64,000 nucleotides of DNA from Verpa conica. Its lineage: Eukaryota; Ascomycota; Pezizomycetes; Pezizales; Morchellaceae. The stretch lies in NCBI GenBank assembly GCA_033030425.1, contig JAUFSD010000008.1:1302001-1366000 (forward strand), in the 5' to 3' direction. A program made the translations under genes and the position numbers. The notes under the pieces were generated by a model. It made no database searches and was not told where the DNA came from. It was given only the letters and a program-made list of their open reading frames with translations. Below are positions 1 to 13,600 of the stretch, piece after piece (position 1 is the first letter of the stretch; every line of letters starts with the position of its first letter).

Positions 1-1185
1 TGGTTTATCGTTTATTACGAACCTGAGGAGCCAGATGCCGAACCAGGCAGCGGGGTTTACTAGTGATAGTGGGTGGGGATGTATGATACGCTCAGGGCAG
101 TGTGTTCTTGCAAATGCACTGTCAGATCTACAGCTGGGTCGAGGTATGTGCATGATTGTAGCTTCCCCATACTCTGCATCTCGCTAATAAAGAATAGATT
201 GGCGGCGGAATCAGAATCCGGCGGCGGAGAAGAAGCTATTAGCTCTCTTTGCGGATGATCCGAAAGCTCCATTCTCTATCCATCGCTTCGTCAAACATGG
301 CGAAGAAGCCTGCGGGAAACACCCTGGGGAGTGGTTTGGGCCGTCCGCCGCCGCCAGGTGTATTCAGTGAGCTTAGAGCACCTTTATTCAAACGACTTTT
401 CTAACTAGATATAGGGCACTTTCGAATAGCTACGAACCCGCCGGCCTCCGTGTCTACATTACCCGTGACGGCGGTGATGTCTACGAAGACGCCTTCAGGA
501 AAGTTGCCATTGTCAATGGTGAATTCAAGCCCACACTTGTCCTAGTAGGAATCCGTCTCGGAATCGAGAGAGTTACACCCGTGTATTGGGAAGCTCTAAA
601 GGCCTGTGTACAGATGTCACAGTCTGTTGGTATTGCTGGGTAGCCATCCATCTTCTCTCACCTCTATTGCTATACTAAAATTCTTTTCTAGAGGCCGCCC
701 ATCATCGTCTCATTACTTTGTTGGTGTCCAAGGCGACACTTTTTTCTACCTCGACCCACATCAAGCTCGCCCTCTTCTTCCTCACCGCGCTAGCCCTGAT
801 GATTATACAACCGAAGAAATTGACACTTGCCATACCCGTCGGTTGAGGAGGTTGCATTTGAAGGAGATGGATCCGAGTATGTTGCTTGCATTTTTAATTA
901 AGGATGAAGCGGGCTGGAAGGAGTGGCGGCGGGGTGTCAGTGAGGTAGGGATTCCCCAGTTTAGCAGCCTGACGAAAAGAGAAAGAAACAAATAGAAGCG
1001 GTGGAGAAATATTGGGACCAGAAAGAGACATTGTATTGACGACAAAATAGGTCCAGGGAAAGAAAGTTATCAATGTGGGCGACCTGGAGCCGAGTGTGCA
1101 CGGGCACACAGGCGGGCCACGAGACGAGGCTATAGCAGAGGTGGAAACATTTGACGATGACGATGACGAGGAGGGACTCCAATAA
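1..1185 (+). CDS. ATG4: Autophagy cysteine protease Atg4 (5' end cut off)
   Basis: Atg4 cleaves the C-terminus of Atg8 before lipidation and later frees it from phosphatidylethanolamine. The 5' end lies outside the window. Joining 2-143, 198-366, 415-639, 692-944 and 1051-1185 gives one open frame of 307 residues. The peptidase C54 signature is clear: the catalytic cysteine lies in a [10 protein letters not shown] motif (Cys codon 80-82), followed by HPGEWFGPS, then GIRLG and VTPVYW, and the Asp/His pair in FFYLDPH. All four introns are short (48-106 nt) with GT-AG ends. The last exon is acidic (run of Asp near the C-terminus), a common ending in fungal Atg4. A simple reading that runs through the last intron stops at 995; splicing at 944/1051 restores the usual VQGKKVI continuation. 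It converges with JJJ1 downstream. Identity is very secure; only the N-terminal part is missing. Confidence 0.95.
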
Positions 1186-1897
1186 AGTAGTTGCTACTAC
1201 AATGATTAAGCAATTGGGTCTAGATCGACTTTTGGTGGGTGTAGAATTGGCGTTTCCTTTTGTATTGTGGGGTTTCTTTTGTTGCAAGACTTATAGCACT
1301 ATAACTTTGAAGAGTTGGGTGAGATAGGTTTTGTGTAATCATTTTTCCCTCTCGCCCTTTATCTTTGTTGCTGCGATTTTGTTATTGGTGTCCCTTTTTA
1401 TACGCCGCACCTCCCGAGTCTATTCCAAATCCCTCCCACAGCTATCCCTTGGAATATTATTCACTCTTGAATCCGATTTATAGCTTTTGCTGTACTTCTA
1501 ATTTGTCACCACTGGTTGTTTGTTGGATGAAGGTTTATTAAGTGTGAGGGGACATCTAGTCCTGTGGGGCTGAGATTCTGGGATGATGCTTTGGGTGGGA
1601 TATATTGGCTAAACCAAGGATGGTTTAAAGGGTAGGGGGTGGGCTAAATATGTAGGCATAGAGAATCAAGACATTAGGAGGATGTGATTTTGTGATGGGT
1701 GATTCCTTCGAAACGGATACGCTACAAATAGCTTTCAGTCATGAACTCGCACTCGCACATAATAGGCCCCTGAAATAAAACTGCAGTTTAAGGTCCCATC
1801 TAATCCAATCACATCACTACTTAGGTATACAGTATACAATAAAACCCGCTATCCCCTGGTGTATACTCCAAAGAAACCAAAAACGCCAGAACTCCCT
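1186..1897. other. Convergent intergenic region, ATG4/JJJ1
   Basis: This 712-nt gap lies between two converging genes and presumably holds both 3' untranslated regions. It is AT-rich and I see no conserved coding frame, RNA gene or repeat in it. Confidence 0.6.
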
Positions 1898-3736
1898 TTA
1901 TTTTCGTTTCCCCTTCCCCTTCCCCTTCTTAGCACCTCCACTATTAGGGACAGGTTTAGCATGAGCAGGGTTGTCCCTCAAATGATTAAACATCTTCGTA
2001 TTTGACGAAAAGCTTTGCTTGCATGTTGCGCATGTTGTTGCTGCATCCGAGTCTCCTGGTGTCGAGGACGCAGCAGCAGCAGCGCGTTTAGCCTTTTTAG
2101 CCTTTGCTTTGCCTAGCTTAGGCTTTGAGGCTTCTGCGTCGGAGTTTAGGGCTAGGTTAGAGAGATCGGGTTCTTGGGATGAGGGACTGGGGGTGGATGT
2201 AGGGGGGGTGAATCCATGAATACGGGCGTTGAATTTAGAGGTGGATACATAGTCGTCATCATCATCACCCTCGGTGTCTTCGTCGTCAGAGGGGATGAGC
2301 GACTTTGAGGCAGCTGGGGGATCAGAGGGTCTCTTTTCGGCTTCAGGCTCTATTGTTTCCTCTTCCTCATCTTCCTCGCCGCCCCCCGATAAGTCTTCCT
2401 CATTGTCGTCATACATGGGTGTAAACTCTTCAGGCTTCTTCTCCAGCCCACGGACATCGCGATCGAGGTCGAACTCTTTGTTTTCTTTTTGCATCTGCCG
2501 TTTGAGCTCAAATACTGCTTTGGTGTGTTTCTTTGACCGCTCGTGGGCGTTCATAGGGCCTTCTGAATTGAATGTTTTTTTACAGACTATACATTCGTAG
2601 CGTAATACTTGTTCATCTTCCGACTCCATGCCGTCGTCAGCATTACTACCGTCTTCGTCGGAGAGTTGCTCGGAGTCGTATAATTCATTCAAAGTCTCTT
2701 CCGAAACTTTTGTCCAGTCTGCTGCTTTATAGTTTCGGAGTTTTGCGGCGTTTTCGGCGCGCTGACGGGCGGCTTGTTCTTTAGATGCGGCGAGAAGGGC
2801 TGCCTGGCGTTGGGCTTCAGATTGGTTGTTGGGGATAAAGCGGGGGTCACGTTTGCGGACGAATAATACAAATGACTAGTAAGGTTAACTGGCTGTTCTA
2901 TATAGGGCTATGAGGGGAGGGGGGGACGTACCCTAACAATATCATTAAACTCTCGTATTGCTGCATCCCTAAACTTCTTATTCTCCTTCTCCATGATCCT
3001 CTTTATCCTTCTATCTGGTGCATCTGAATACTTGTATACATCACACCAACTAAACGACTTCATGGTCCTAAAATTCCCCCATACAGTGTAAAATTTCTTG
3101 GCCCTGTCCTCATGACCTGATTTCGAATTCCCAAAATCAGGATAGTGGGCAGCATCCTCATTCTCCCATTCCGCGGCGGCAGTCTCCTCTTCTGCAAGCT
3201 TTGCGAATGCTCTCCCGAGAACACTGTAGAAAGATTTCGGGTCCGAGTCTTCGTAGGACAGACGAGATGCAAAGAGCGAGAACCACTTCATGACATCCTC
3301 GGTGGTCGTAACATTGACTGTTCGTGGAGCACTACCGCCGCGGCTACTGTCTGTGTCGTTCTGGAGGATTGCATCGCGGTGGGAATCGTACCAGGCTCTT
3401 TCCTGAGGGTCAGAGAGAACCTCGTAGGCAGCTTGGACTTCTGTGAATAGGCGCGTCGCGCGCTCCGTATCATTGTAGTTACGGTCCGGGTGAAACTCTA
3501 AAGCCTTTTTTTTGTACGCCTTTTTTATACTGTAGGCTTTTTTGTTAGAACATTTGATAGTGGTGGGGGTGGTGGTGGGGTGTTGGGGTGCCTACATACT
3601 CGTCCTGAGTGGCGTCACGAGAGATGGCCAGCAGTTCGTAGTAACATGTTTTAACGGGCTCTGAGGTTTCTCCAGGTGCTGATGAGCCACCTACGCTGGC
3701 GCCGGGGTCTGTTTCTGCTGAGTTCCCTTGACCCAT
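1898..3736 (-). CDS. JJJ1: J-domain ribosome-biogenesis co-chaperone Jjj1
   Basis: Jjj1 (DNAJC21-like) stimulates Hsp70 during late cytoplasmic 60S maturation and helps recycle the export factor Arx1 (family knowledge). Exons 3736-3600, 3529-2932 and 2875-1898 make 570 residues, close to the 590 of the yeast protein. The J domain lies near residues 30-105, with the HPD triad at 59-61. A charged helical middle follows. Two C2H2 zinc fingers are seen: one at about 340-362 (Cys340, Cys343, His356, His362) and a second close to the C-terminus (CATCKQSF...). Between them is a long Glu/Asp-rich stretch, and the tail is a basic Gly/Lys run. The start ATG is the first in frame and the intron phases agree (2, then 0). 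The gene converges with ATG4. Confidence is high because both the J domain and the paired zinc fingers are present in the expected order. Confidence 0.95.
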
Positions 3737-4674
3737 TGTGGTTGTTAGTGGTGGAGATGGCTGTGGTGCGCCTGACGTTTGTGGTCTATCACTAAAAATC
3801 TTTTGAATCCTAAAATGGTAGTTTAATGCGAGATAGAACCCTAACCCTTGTTATTTCAAGCTATTTAGCTATTGATAGATAGACTCTTGCCCTAGAGATA
3901 GATTTTTGGGATCTGCTTCATGGAAGGGAAGGAAATCTGCTTGATTTGTTGTTGGGTTCATAGGCATATCTCTCCATGTACTTATGAATAATCATCATCA
4001 TAGGCATATCTCTTACCATGGGCATTTTACTCGTTTCAATCATTGCCAGTAGTTTTTAACTCACACTTTACCCGATATAGCAACAGATTACGACATGATA
4101 CATAGTTAGTATTTCTGAAGTAAGCGGCATTATTGAAGTATTTATATAAAACGTGTCCGGGGATCAAAAGAACCGCGGTAATGGATGTTGTAGTTAATGG
4201 ATATGATGATCATTGACCCAGTATATCTGTATGGCGGTGTAACAAAATCCCCCCATTCTGCGAATACCCCTATCATAACAAAAAAATTCCGAACTACTAA
4301 CTACTAACTACGCAATAGATTAAATTTAGAACAATAATCCCTAGAAATATAGTTGTATAAACCACAAAGACTTAGCCAACAATTTAGGGCCACATCATCA
4401 GAGAATGACTCAACCTCTAAACATCACTAAACTCACAGAAGGATTTAATAAGGATAAAACAAGAATTCTAAGAATCAAAAGATATATTTGCCGTAATCCG
4501 GAACTAGGAGACAGGCCATGACCCCCCCCCCCCCCCAATCACAAAAACTACCAGTCCAAATCTAACCCATTATGCTCTCCCAAAGAACTAACGCCTACCT
4601 TAAGATCTCCCATTAGCCAATCTCTTCTCAAAATATAGTTTTCCCCCGCATTCAGGAACTGGTTTCTTGCATAC
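3737..4674. other. Intergenic region with poly-C tract
   Basis: This 938-nt AT-rich gap lies between the start of JJJ1 and the end of the giant gene, both on the minus strand. It holds a run of 15 C at 4522-4536. No coding frame of interest was seen. Confidence 0.6.
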
Positions 4675-7600
4675 CTAGAAATACATATTATGCAACACCT
4701 CTGCCAAGGCATCGTCGCTATCATCACTACCTACATAATAGTGATTTTCCTCATCGTCCCCATCATTACCACCATCATCCTCATCATCCTCATCATCCTC
4801 ATCATCCTCATCATCCTCATCATCACCCTCATCCTCATCATCCTCTTCGCTTAACAGCCCTTCAATCTCTCCCCCATATTTTCGCTCTCCCTCCTCTACA
4901 GTATCCTCCGCATACTCGTACCCAAAGTCCTTCTCCGTCAGATGGTTCCCATGTAATATTTGTCCCATGTGTGTCGATAGGTATGTCTGCCCTTTCCGTC
5001 TACAGTCCATCAACTCCCTTAGGAATATAACGGGGCTCTTAGTGAACGGAGAATCAATGTGCATCCCAAGGGTGCGACGAACAATAGGGCTTTCCACGAA
5101 ACCATCACTACGGATAAAATTTGTATTCCCAGATGATACATCTTTCAAGTATAGGCCTAGAAACCCGCACAATCGCTCGTAGGCCTCGTAATCTCGTAGA
5201 TAAAGCTGACCGGCAAAGATGTTGAGTTGGTCCACCAAGACTGGTGGCGCATTCCACCAAGATTCGAGCACGGGCGGGATAGTGCAAAACTTCAAGTCTT
5301 CGAATGTCCGCATAGACTTTGTGACCTTTGGTGCATACATATGAACGTTAACTGACTCGAAGAGAATTATCTTTGGGATCAACTCATTAATTTCGTATGG
5401 ACTCATTATAACTAAAGAGCCATGTCCAGAGGTACTTGATACTAGCCAGTTAACTGGTTGGAGGAAGGCATCCATAGATTTTGTTTTCTTATTTTGTTTT
5501 ATAGTTGTCGCAAAATCTCGAGTGACAAGTAGTTTGTTGGTCCAACATCCTTTTTGTTGATGCGATTCCGCAGATGTTTTCCAGAGGCTATCAAAGGCTA
5601 CGACAAAGGCGGTAGAACCTGCACTGATAATGCCTGTTTTGACGAACTCTACAACATCACTATGGACGGCGTGATCTCTTGCGACCGACGGACGAGGTAA
5701 TTCCCTTTGTTGCTCACGCTCAACTTCGACTTCCAGCTCTCGCTCTTGCTCCTCTTGAATCTGTGCCCCGTGCAATGAAGTAATGTCGAATTTCCTACAA
5801 TTTTCTTCGATAGAGGTGATTTCTAATTGCCGCCCTTTTGTCTCTAGCCCAGAATGAAACGACTTTTTATCGGACGGTAGTACACCAAATCGCTCCTCCA
5901 GAGTTTGTAACTCCGGTTCTACCATCGTCAACTTCATCCTTTCGATATCATTTTTATGCCTCCATGCTACATTGCGGTATTGATAGCTTATGCCTTGTTT
6001 CGCCCAGATAGGAACGTTGTTCCTAGTGTTGGTAAATGTCTCGTGCATTGACCATCTTAATACGTCTGCGACTTTGACAGAATCTGTAGGGGATTTTCGT
6101 GCAGCTACAAGGATCTTCTGGTGAATCTCTGGCGGGGCACAAAAAATGACCGACTGGCCGTGTCCGAGCTTTCGCATTCTCATACACGCTAAATAATATC
6201 AGCCAAAATCCGGAAGGATCTACTAAGGTATTAACTAACCTTGTACAAGCCTATCTTTCGTCAGATTAGGGCCTAAAGTGACCGCCGCTCGGCTCTCTTT
6301 TGGTAGCTTTAGATCTGTACCTCGTGTATGTACCTCATCAAGATACACAAGGCATTGATCCATTTGTTTAGCAAAGGCCGAGACCACCAACGGCTCCCAA
6401 CGACCATCCCGAGTAATAACAGTAAGCTCATCGTTGTCGTTGAAAAAAACAGCAGCCTTGCACTCGGACTCAGGCACACGCTTCAGCCAATCTCTAGCCA
6501 CCTCCAAATTGAGTTTTTCTAGTACCTGTGCTCCTACATCAAGTAGCACCCGAATCTGTGGATCCTGACGGACCAATTCATCCAGTAAGCTGTCGACATC
6601 GAGTCGTTGCTCGTTTTCACCCTTGGCACATAGATAACTGTTTTCTGGCTGCAATAGATAGCTGAGTACCTTGGCGTTTGTGTTCAACTGCTCCTGGGAC
6701 TCATGCTGTGTGATGGATAACGGGAGAAGGTGTCGATTATCATTAGTTCCACTGAAGCCAGTAGTTGGGTGAGTCTTTGCTTCAGCAATATCCCAGCCTG
6801 ATGTGGATAGTTTATGAGAGAACTCTCTGGCTTCCTTAGGGAAGACTACCCGAGAGAGATAGAAATCAATGACTGATTTGTTATGTCGAAAACGGGGGAA
6901 GATGACAACCGTGCGTTGTTCACTGTCGATCAAGTTGATACCACTCAATTGCTGCAGGGTTCGTGGCATGGTATTGTCGTCCTTTTTCCATATTTCGTAC
7001 TCAACAGCGGGGTTATCGGACTTGAGAAGAATTGTAAAGCAATGCTCGAGTTGAGCGTCTGTCAAACCAGTGTAATAGTAACTGAGGCAAGTGAGGGTAA
7101 TTGCAACATCTGGATGACTGAATTCCGCCCTTGGTGCTGGGCAGTCTTTCGCCCGGTATGGAACAGCTAGCATTGAACGACTTGGATCCAGCCCATACTC
7201 TACCCGCCATCTCTTATCTTTCAGTGTAAAACATATGATCTTTTCAGCGATCAGGCCTCTCAGCAGTAATAGGGTAGGCCTCGATACATCATCTTTATCA
7301 CAATGATCTAACAGAGGCCTGCTTTCCACCTCTCGCATTTCTTTTTCAGTGATGAATCTCATTGCCAGTCTGCGGATGTGTTCGGGGAAATGCCTAAAGG
7401 AAACTGTTTTGAGGCGTCCAGCAAATATGTCTTTTGCGACCCGAGAGAACAACTCATTTCCAGCTTTGTCTTCTAGAATACGGGTAATAGGAAAACTCCC
7501 AGGGAATGTTTTTGGGATCTCCCTCACCTCTAGACCTTTTTTGATAGACTTAATATGTCCCTGTATAAGGCCGAATATTCCTTGGACAATTGACCAACGG

Positions 7601-10600
7601 TTTGGAGAAAGCTCGACAGGATTACTAATCCCAACAGTATATATAAGTTCGTGCCTAACGTGGAGGATTTCATCGCTTTCGTCCAGGATGTCTCTCGAAT
7701 TTTCCTCCAGCCAATGTTGACAGTCAATTAAAATCGAAGCAAGCATCTTATTGTCGGTAGCCGCGAATAACTGGTCAAGTCCCATAAGTTTAAACGACAA
7801 TAGGTGCTCTGGTTGGACCAAAAGAATCCCCCCAGCCTCCATACACTCTCGATAAAGATCTCTGACACTACTTGCAGCCTCTTCGTCTAATTTTACTGAT
7901 CGTGAGAAAGGCATATAGAATATCCGTCGATTTGCCAATCCGCTTAACTTCTGCACAAGTAAGCGGAACATTTGGCCAGACAATGGCTTTAAGACAACAA
8001 CCCGAACAAGCTTTTTGCCGTCTGCTAGGGCTGCAGAAACGATAGGTACGATGACTGATGATTTTCCCTCTCCCATATTAAGTTGTAGCGTTTGGTTTTT
8101 TTCAGACGAGGGTGCAATCATTTCCGAAGCAATCTGAGTTTGCACTGGCCGCACAAGAAAGTTGTTCTCAATAGAGATAAGAAGCCAGTCTGGATAGGCA
8201 ACCTGATCTCGCCCTTGACCACCAGGATTCTCTACTTCTCTCATGAAATCATCATCTGTGTTGTCCCCATAATCTAATAGGCGTTCGGCGCGCTGAAGAA
8301 TAGTTATTGCTTCGCCGTATAAGATGAGAACCTGTTTCCATTCAGGACTTATATCGGCCGAAATATTACTTGCCAATTGCTGCAACAATGATATAGGTGA
8401 GATAATCGGCCAGAGACCTGTGAGACTCATGAGGTTCTGAAATCCTGACCGTGGCCCTAGCGTCTTCTCAATAACCTGAAAAATCTTCTGCACGTGAATT
8501 TCGAGCTGTGCCCGGGACTCAAGTAATATGCTCGTTGATGGTAACGCTAGAGGAGATAGGGTGGTTTTCTTCTCCAGAGCCTCAAAGCTCTCGAGCATTT
8601 TAGCAGCATACTCTCTCTCGAACTTGTTAGAACTTTCTGCCTCAAGCTCTAATAACAGTGACTTCAAATCGCTTTCGCCTCCAGAAGTTTTTGACTCTTT
8701 ATTCGAAGGTTGTGGAGGATCGGGAATATCAGGGGGGTCTCTCAGAAAAATGCTCTCAAGTGTGACATTAGAGTCTAAAGGAATTCGGGCCTTTGTGCAT
8801 GAACGGAATGCGTATGTTGAACGAGTTCTTGTCTGTCTAGGAATTACATCAAGCTCCTCCTGGAGCTCCTGGATATGCTCAAAAAACCTCAGATTTCTAT
8901 AGCAGCTCTCAAATACAGGACTGATAGTTTCCATAGCTCCTACTATATTGATAAGAGGGTAATACCGCTTGGTCCGTTTGGGTGGGGGATTAGGCTTGAG
9001 ACAAGGCCACTGGGATCTCAAGTAGGAAACAAAAGATTCTACTTGCGATTTCAAGTTATCTTTGTACGTCTCCTCTCGGCGTTGCTGTAGTACAATAGGG
9101 CTTTCCTCATACTCTGCAGGCAATGATGCCTCCACACTTAATTCGAAATCAATGGTACTCTCCTCCACTAACGTGATCAAATCCCCTTCCTCAGGCTCAT
9201 ATCCATCGCCCAAGTCGTACGATGGATATAATGGTGGATCTTTTTCCCAACAAAATTTCTGATTCGTCGCGAATGCTAGCAGGGTCCCAATCATGGGTAT
9301 ATCCACTCGTCCAGAAAACGCCATCGTGCTTAATAAGAACATAAGTTGATATCTATTCTTATGCGCAGTAGCTTTCCGAAGGCCGTTGTAGATAGGGCCC
9401 CAGACTGAGGCAAGTTCTCCGCTGAGAGCATTACGATCATACCCGAGTTCAATCCCCAGCCCATCTGGATCTCCACCAATATCCGCCCAGGCTTCGAGTA
9501 TATCCATCAAATTTGGACATATGGGTAGGTTCGGCGACCAACGCTCGATCGACCCTGCGACATCCCAAGCCCTAGCCTCCTCGGGGTTATTAGAAATAAT
9601 ATCCCGTGCAGCGTAGGGGGAATCTTTAATCCCAGTCAAAATTGAGCCCCCAAACTCATATTTCCGAAAGACAGCGTTACGAACAGCGGCTCTACCCAAT
9701 AAGAGATCGTTTCCTTTTGGTTTAGGGTACTTGACTTTACTTTCTGTCCTAAATATATTAAACCGACTCGCATATTCGAAAATTGATGTTACAGTTGAGT
9801 GAAAGTCGTCATGTTGTGCGAGAGATGAAAGAGGATTCCATACCACCTTCTGCATCACTTTCAGGTGGTCCGGATAATACACACGAGTTGGAGTAAGTGA
9901 CCTGATGAGCTCTAGCAGGACGATCTCTTGACCCTCTAGCTTCTGGAACGACCACGTAGTTGCAGACCTGAGATTTGCCAGAGCTTCCTCAGTTCCTGTA
10001 CGTCGGGTGAGTTTATCTGGTAAGCAGTGCGCCGTTACTGCGTGGAGGTAGGTCTTATAAAGATGACTGGCTAGACTGTCATTCCCCACAAGTCGGCCGA
10101 GTTTGGTATCGATATTATAGAGATGATAAGTAATTCTATCCAAAGCTTTCTTACTCGTCTCTACCTTGACACTGACATGGTCTTCTTGACTATCGTATTT
10201 TATATCTCCATATGGGATGATGACGCTTCGTACCGATTTCTGGCGCATAACGAGCCGATTCACAAGGCCATTGAGAGTCCCGATATCTTGATCCGAATCA
10301 ACAACCATGCCTCGAAACTGGCGGCACTCGATCTCCCTCTTCCCATTGATAAAAAACTCTAATCCTAACCGAGGTAGGCGGGCTGAGACTATTTGATCGC
10401 TCGATGAAGAACTAATGTCAATGTATGATGGATATTCCAGCCGACCCAGCACTGAACTGATCATTAGATTTGTCCTTTTACGAACGTCAAACATTCGCTC
10501 GGTCCCTAGGGTCATACGAGAGGCTATTCCTAAGTACGATAGGCGCCAATTCTTGGGTGATGGTGTCCATGGGTCACTCTCAGGTCGGAACTCGAGAATA

Positions 10601-13600
10601 CCAGTCGTAACTTCTAGCCAATGGAAATGTCTTTTAAGAAAATGACTTGGAAAGTCTCCTTTCAATTTCTTATGAGGTATAAGCTCATATTCTTTTCCAC
10701 CAGTTCGAGTTCTTATGAGAAGTTCGTCTTTTTGCATCCCGAAATCCACCTTTTCGATGTGTCAACAGAATATCAATACCGTGACTTAAGAAATAGCAAA
10801 TACCTGATTGTCAGAAATTTTGTGCACCGCTTGGAAAAGCATTCCACGAGTATTTGATGGGTAAACATCGAGTATTTTCTAAAACAGAATATTTATTAGC
10901 TCCATACTTAATATACTAACAGCCAATTCTCATCCACAGACCTCTGAAAACAGCCGTATATATGTTGGGTGTGAAATGTATTCTGTCGTCATTCTCCCGA
11001 GTGGCAACCCATCGATGAGTAACTGGCCATTGAGCAAGTTATATTGTACCCTCTGTGAGATAGTACTAGAACCTGCAGCAGTTTCCGTTTCCACCCATCT
11101 CTCATTGGGTGCAGATAGACATCTCCATGGAGACCCGGGCTTATATCCCGACCACACTTGTGAGATACATTGATTGAGACCATGGCTCCTTTTAATTATC
11201 TGACGGCGGAGGAGATCCTCAAGAGTATGAGATAACGTTCGATCCCTATCTAAAAGGATACGCGTTTGGAGAGGCAACTTATCGGCTTTACCGGGGGTAT
11301 TATTGTGGACTATAATAGCGCATTGGACAAGAATTGCAACGTCCTCGTCCGAGCTCAAAACATCCCATAAATCACCGTGATCAATGTCATATGTTGCTCG
11401 ACATATAGCAGCCATTTCCAGTGCCCGAGTCTGCAAATCTTTTATATCACCTCCTTTTTCGCACTTCTGTAGCTGTTTGACCAATTGAAGAGTCCATTTC
11501 GAGGTTACAGCGCGGGCCCTACGCAATAAACAGAATGCACCACTTCTAACATCTATGTGAGTAGCCACAGTCAAGAGACGCGCAGTTAACCATATTATCG
11601 TCTTTGCAGACACCCCCTCCAACCAATTAGCCTCGATACTGGTAAGCATATCGCCTAATTCTTGGAGGATAGCGTGCCCAAAATTGGCGTCTTCGAGCAT
11701 TATATGACATTCTCTAGTTGTACTCAGAGTGTCGCTGGAAGGAGGTCCAGCGTACCATGCAGCTTGCATAAAAAGAATGTTCACAGCCTCATGACTAAAA
11801 GTCAAAGTGCGAGTCCTTAGCTCCCTAACAATGTTCAGCCATTGGAGGCGATGTCCCGCTCTTAGGAGGCCAAACGCCGTATACTCGTGCAGTGAGAGTT
11901 CTTCTGGGCATTCGGATTGCTTCGAGATTACCTGGTTTATGGTGTGCAAGGTAGAGTTGACAGCATACTGTAGTCTCGAGTAAGGGCCGCCAGGAAGCTT
12001 AAAAGTACAAATATCTCGTATGTCACACTGATAAACACGTCCATCTGCCCATTCTAACCTATTGCTATCGTAGAGCTTGTACTGTAATGCATTTTTGACA
12101 CAAACATGAGCACTAGTTGTTGGAAATGAGACTTCGCCGTAGTGGGATTGTACGGTTGACTTAGTCTTCGATGACCAATGAAGTCGTTGGCCTGGATTCT
12201 TGTAGTGTTTCTGCAAGCCATGGTAACTATCTAGTTTTCCATGCGGTTTCTCTGGAGTTTCTGGAGGTTTCTGTGTGCTGAGAATGTCAACTAGAATCCT
12301 ATAAGTTACATCTCGCCATATAGAGAAACTACTTGGGCATCTGAGCTCGAAAACGACGGTTACGCGGCGGTTCCGATCCTCTGGCAATGGCCACTCATGG
12401 ACCTTTATTTTCATGGCCCGCGCGCGGTCCGTCAATTGACATTTGCTACACTTCTTCCGAGGGTGATAGCGGTTCCCAAAACGGCCGTAGCGATAGTCGC
12501 ATTGCATCTCCTTAGCCTGGGAAACCAATCTATCATATTGCTGGTCCTTTATCGCGAACTCGGTAATTTTTGCTTCCCGTTCAACTATTGCCTCCATTTC
12601 GATGACCTGATCAAGCTGTTTGTGTATCGGCGAGATGTTGAAATATCGCACAGCAAAGGTTTTACTACTGACAGTGTCCGAAAATATTGACGGATTACTT
12701 AAATCAGCCTTGCTACGGCGTGTTTTCAAGTATGCTTCGACCCGGTACAATCGTTTCATATGATGATACCTAGGAAGCAGAAGACCATTGAAGATGTTGT
12801 CTGGGAACTCGGGAGAATAGTCTGACAGGAGTGAGCCTTTACATGTATTCAACGCAATCTTGTCGAGAGCAATCCACAACTCCATCGTGGTCAACAACAT
12901 TATTGACATTCTCTCAGGGTTAGACTTATACGCTGCTTTACCGGCAGATGTATAGTCCTCAATACGTGCTGACAGCTCTCGACAAGCTTCCTCACGATTT
13001 AGATTCACTGCGACCCAGCCATCTAGACTCTCTCGAACCCAGAGCTCAAAATCCGCCAATGCAATCTGGCATTCAGCCCCGGATATAGTTGTAAGGGTTC
13101 GTTCGGGAAGATCTTTTGATTTGAAGCTATCCCGTTTGTTCTCATTGGGGGTAAATCTGGCTGGCAGAGTGGTAGCAGGTTTCCGAGCCATGGCTGATGC
13201 AAGATATTGGCCGCTGTTGGCTAACGATAGACGTGTGTCTTCTTCTAACAAGAGCGTTTGAGGTGCCCAGTTGAAAGGTGCGGAATGATTCCGACTTATT
13301 TGTCCCCACCTCTTTTCCAAGACTCGAGCCACTCTACTCACTTGATCTAATACTTTCTTAAGTGTAAACTCAGGTATCCCCCCTCCTCTCCTCAACTTAA
13401 ACGTACGACGACTCAGCTTTGCATTCATGACAAATAAGATCTCACTCGGTAGCTGCTCATCTAATGCCATTTTCAAAACATCTGCCATGAAGTGCAACAT
13501 AAAGGCTTTGTATTGACTGTAGCTTGGAACAATAGGGGAACGATCGACTGTAGACTGCAAAGCAACTCTGACAACAAGCCAGAGAGGGGATCTCCGCCAG

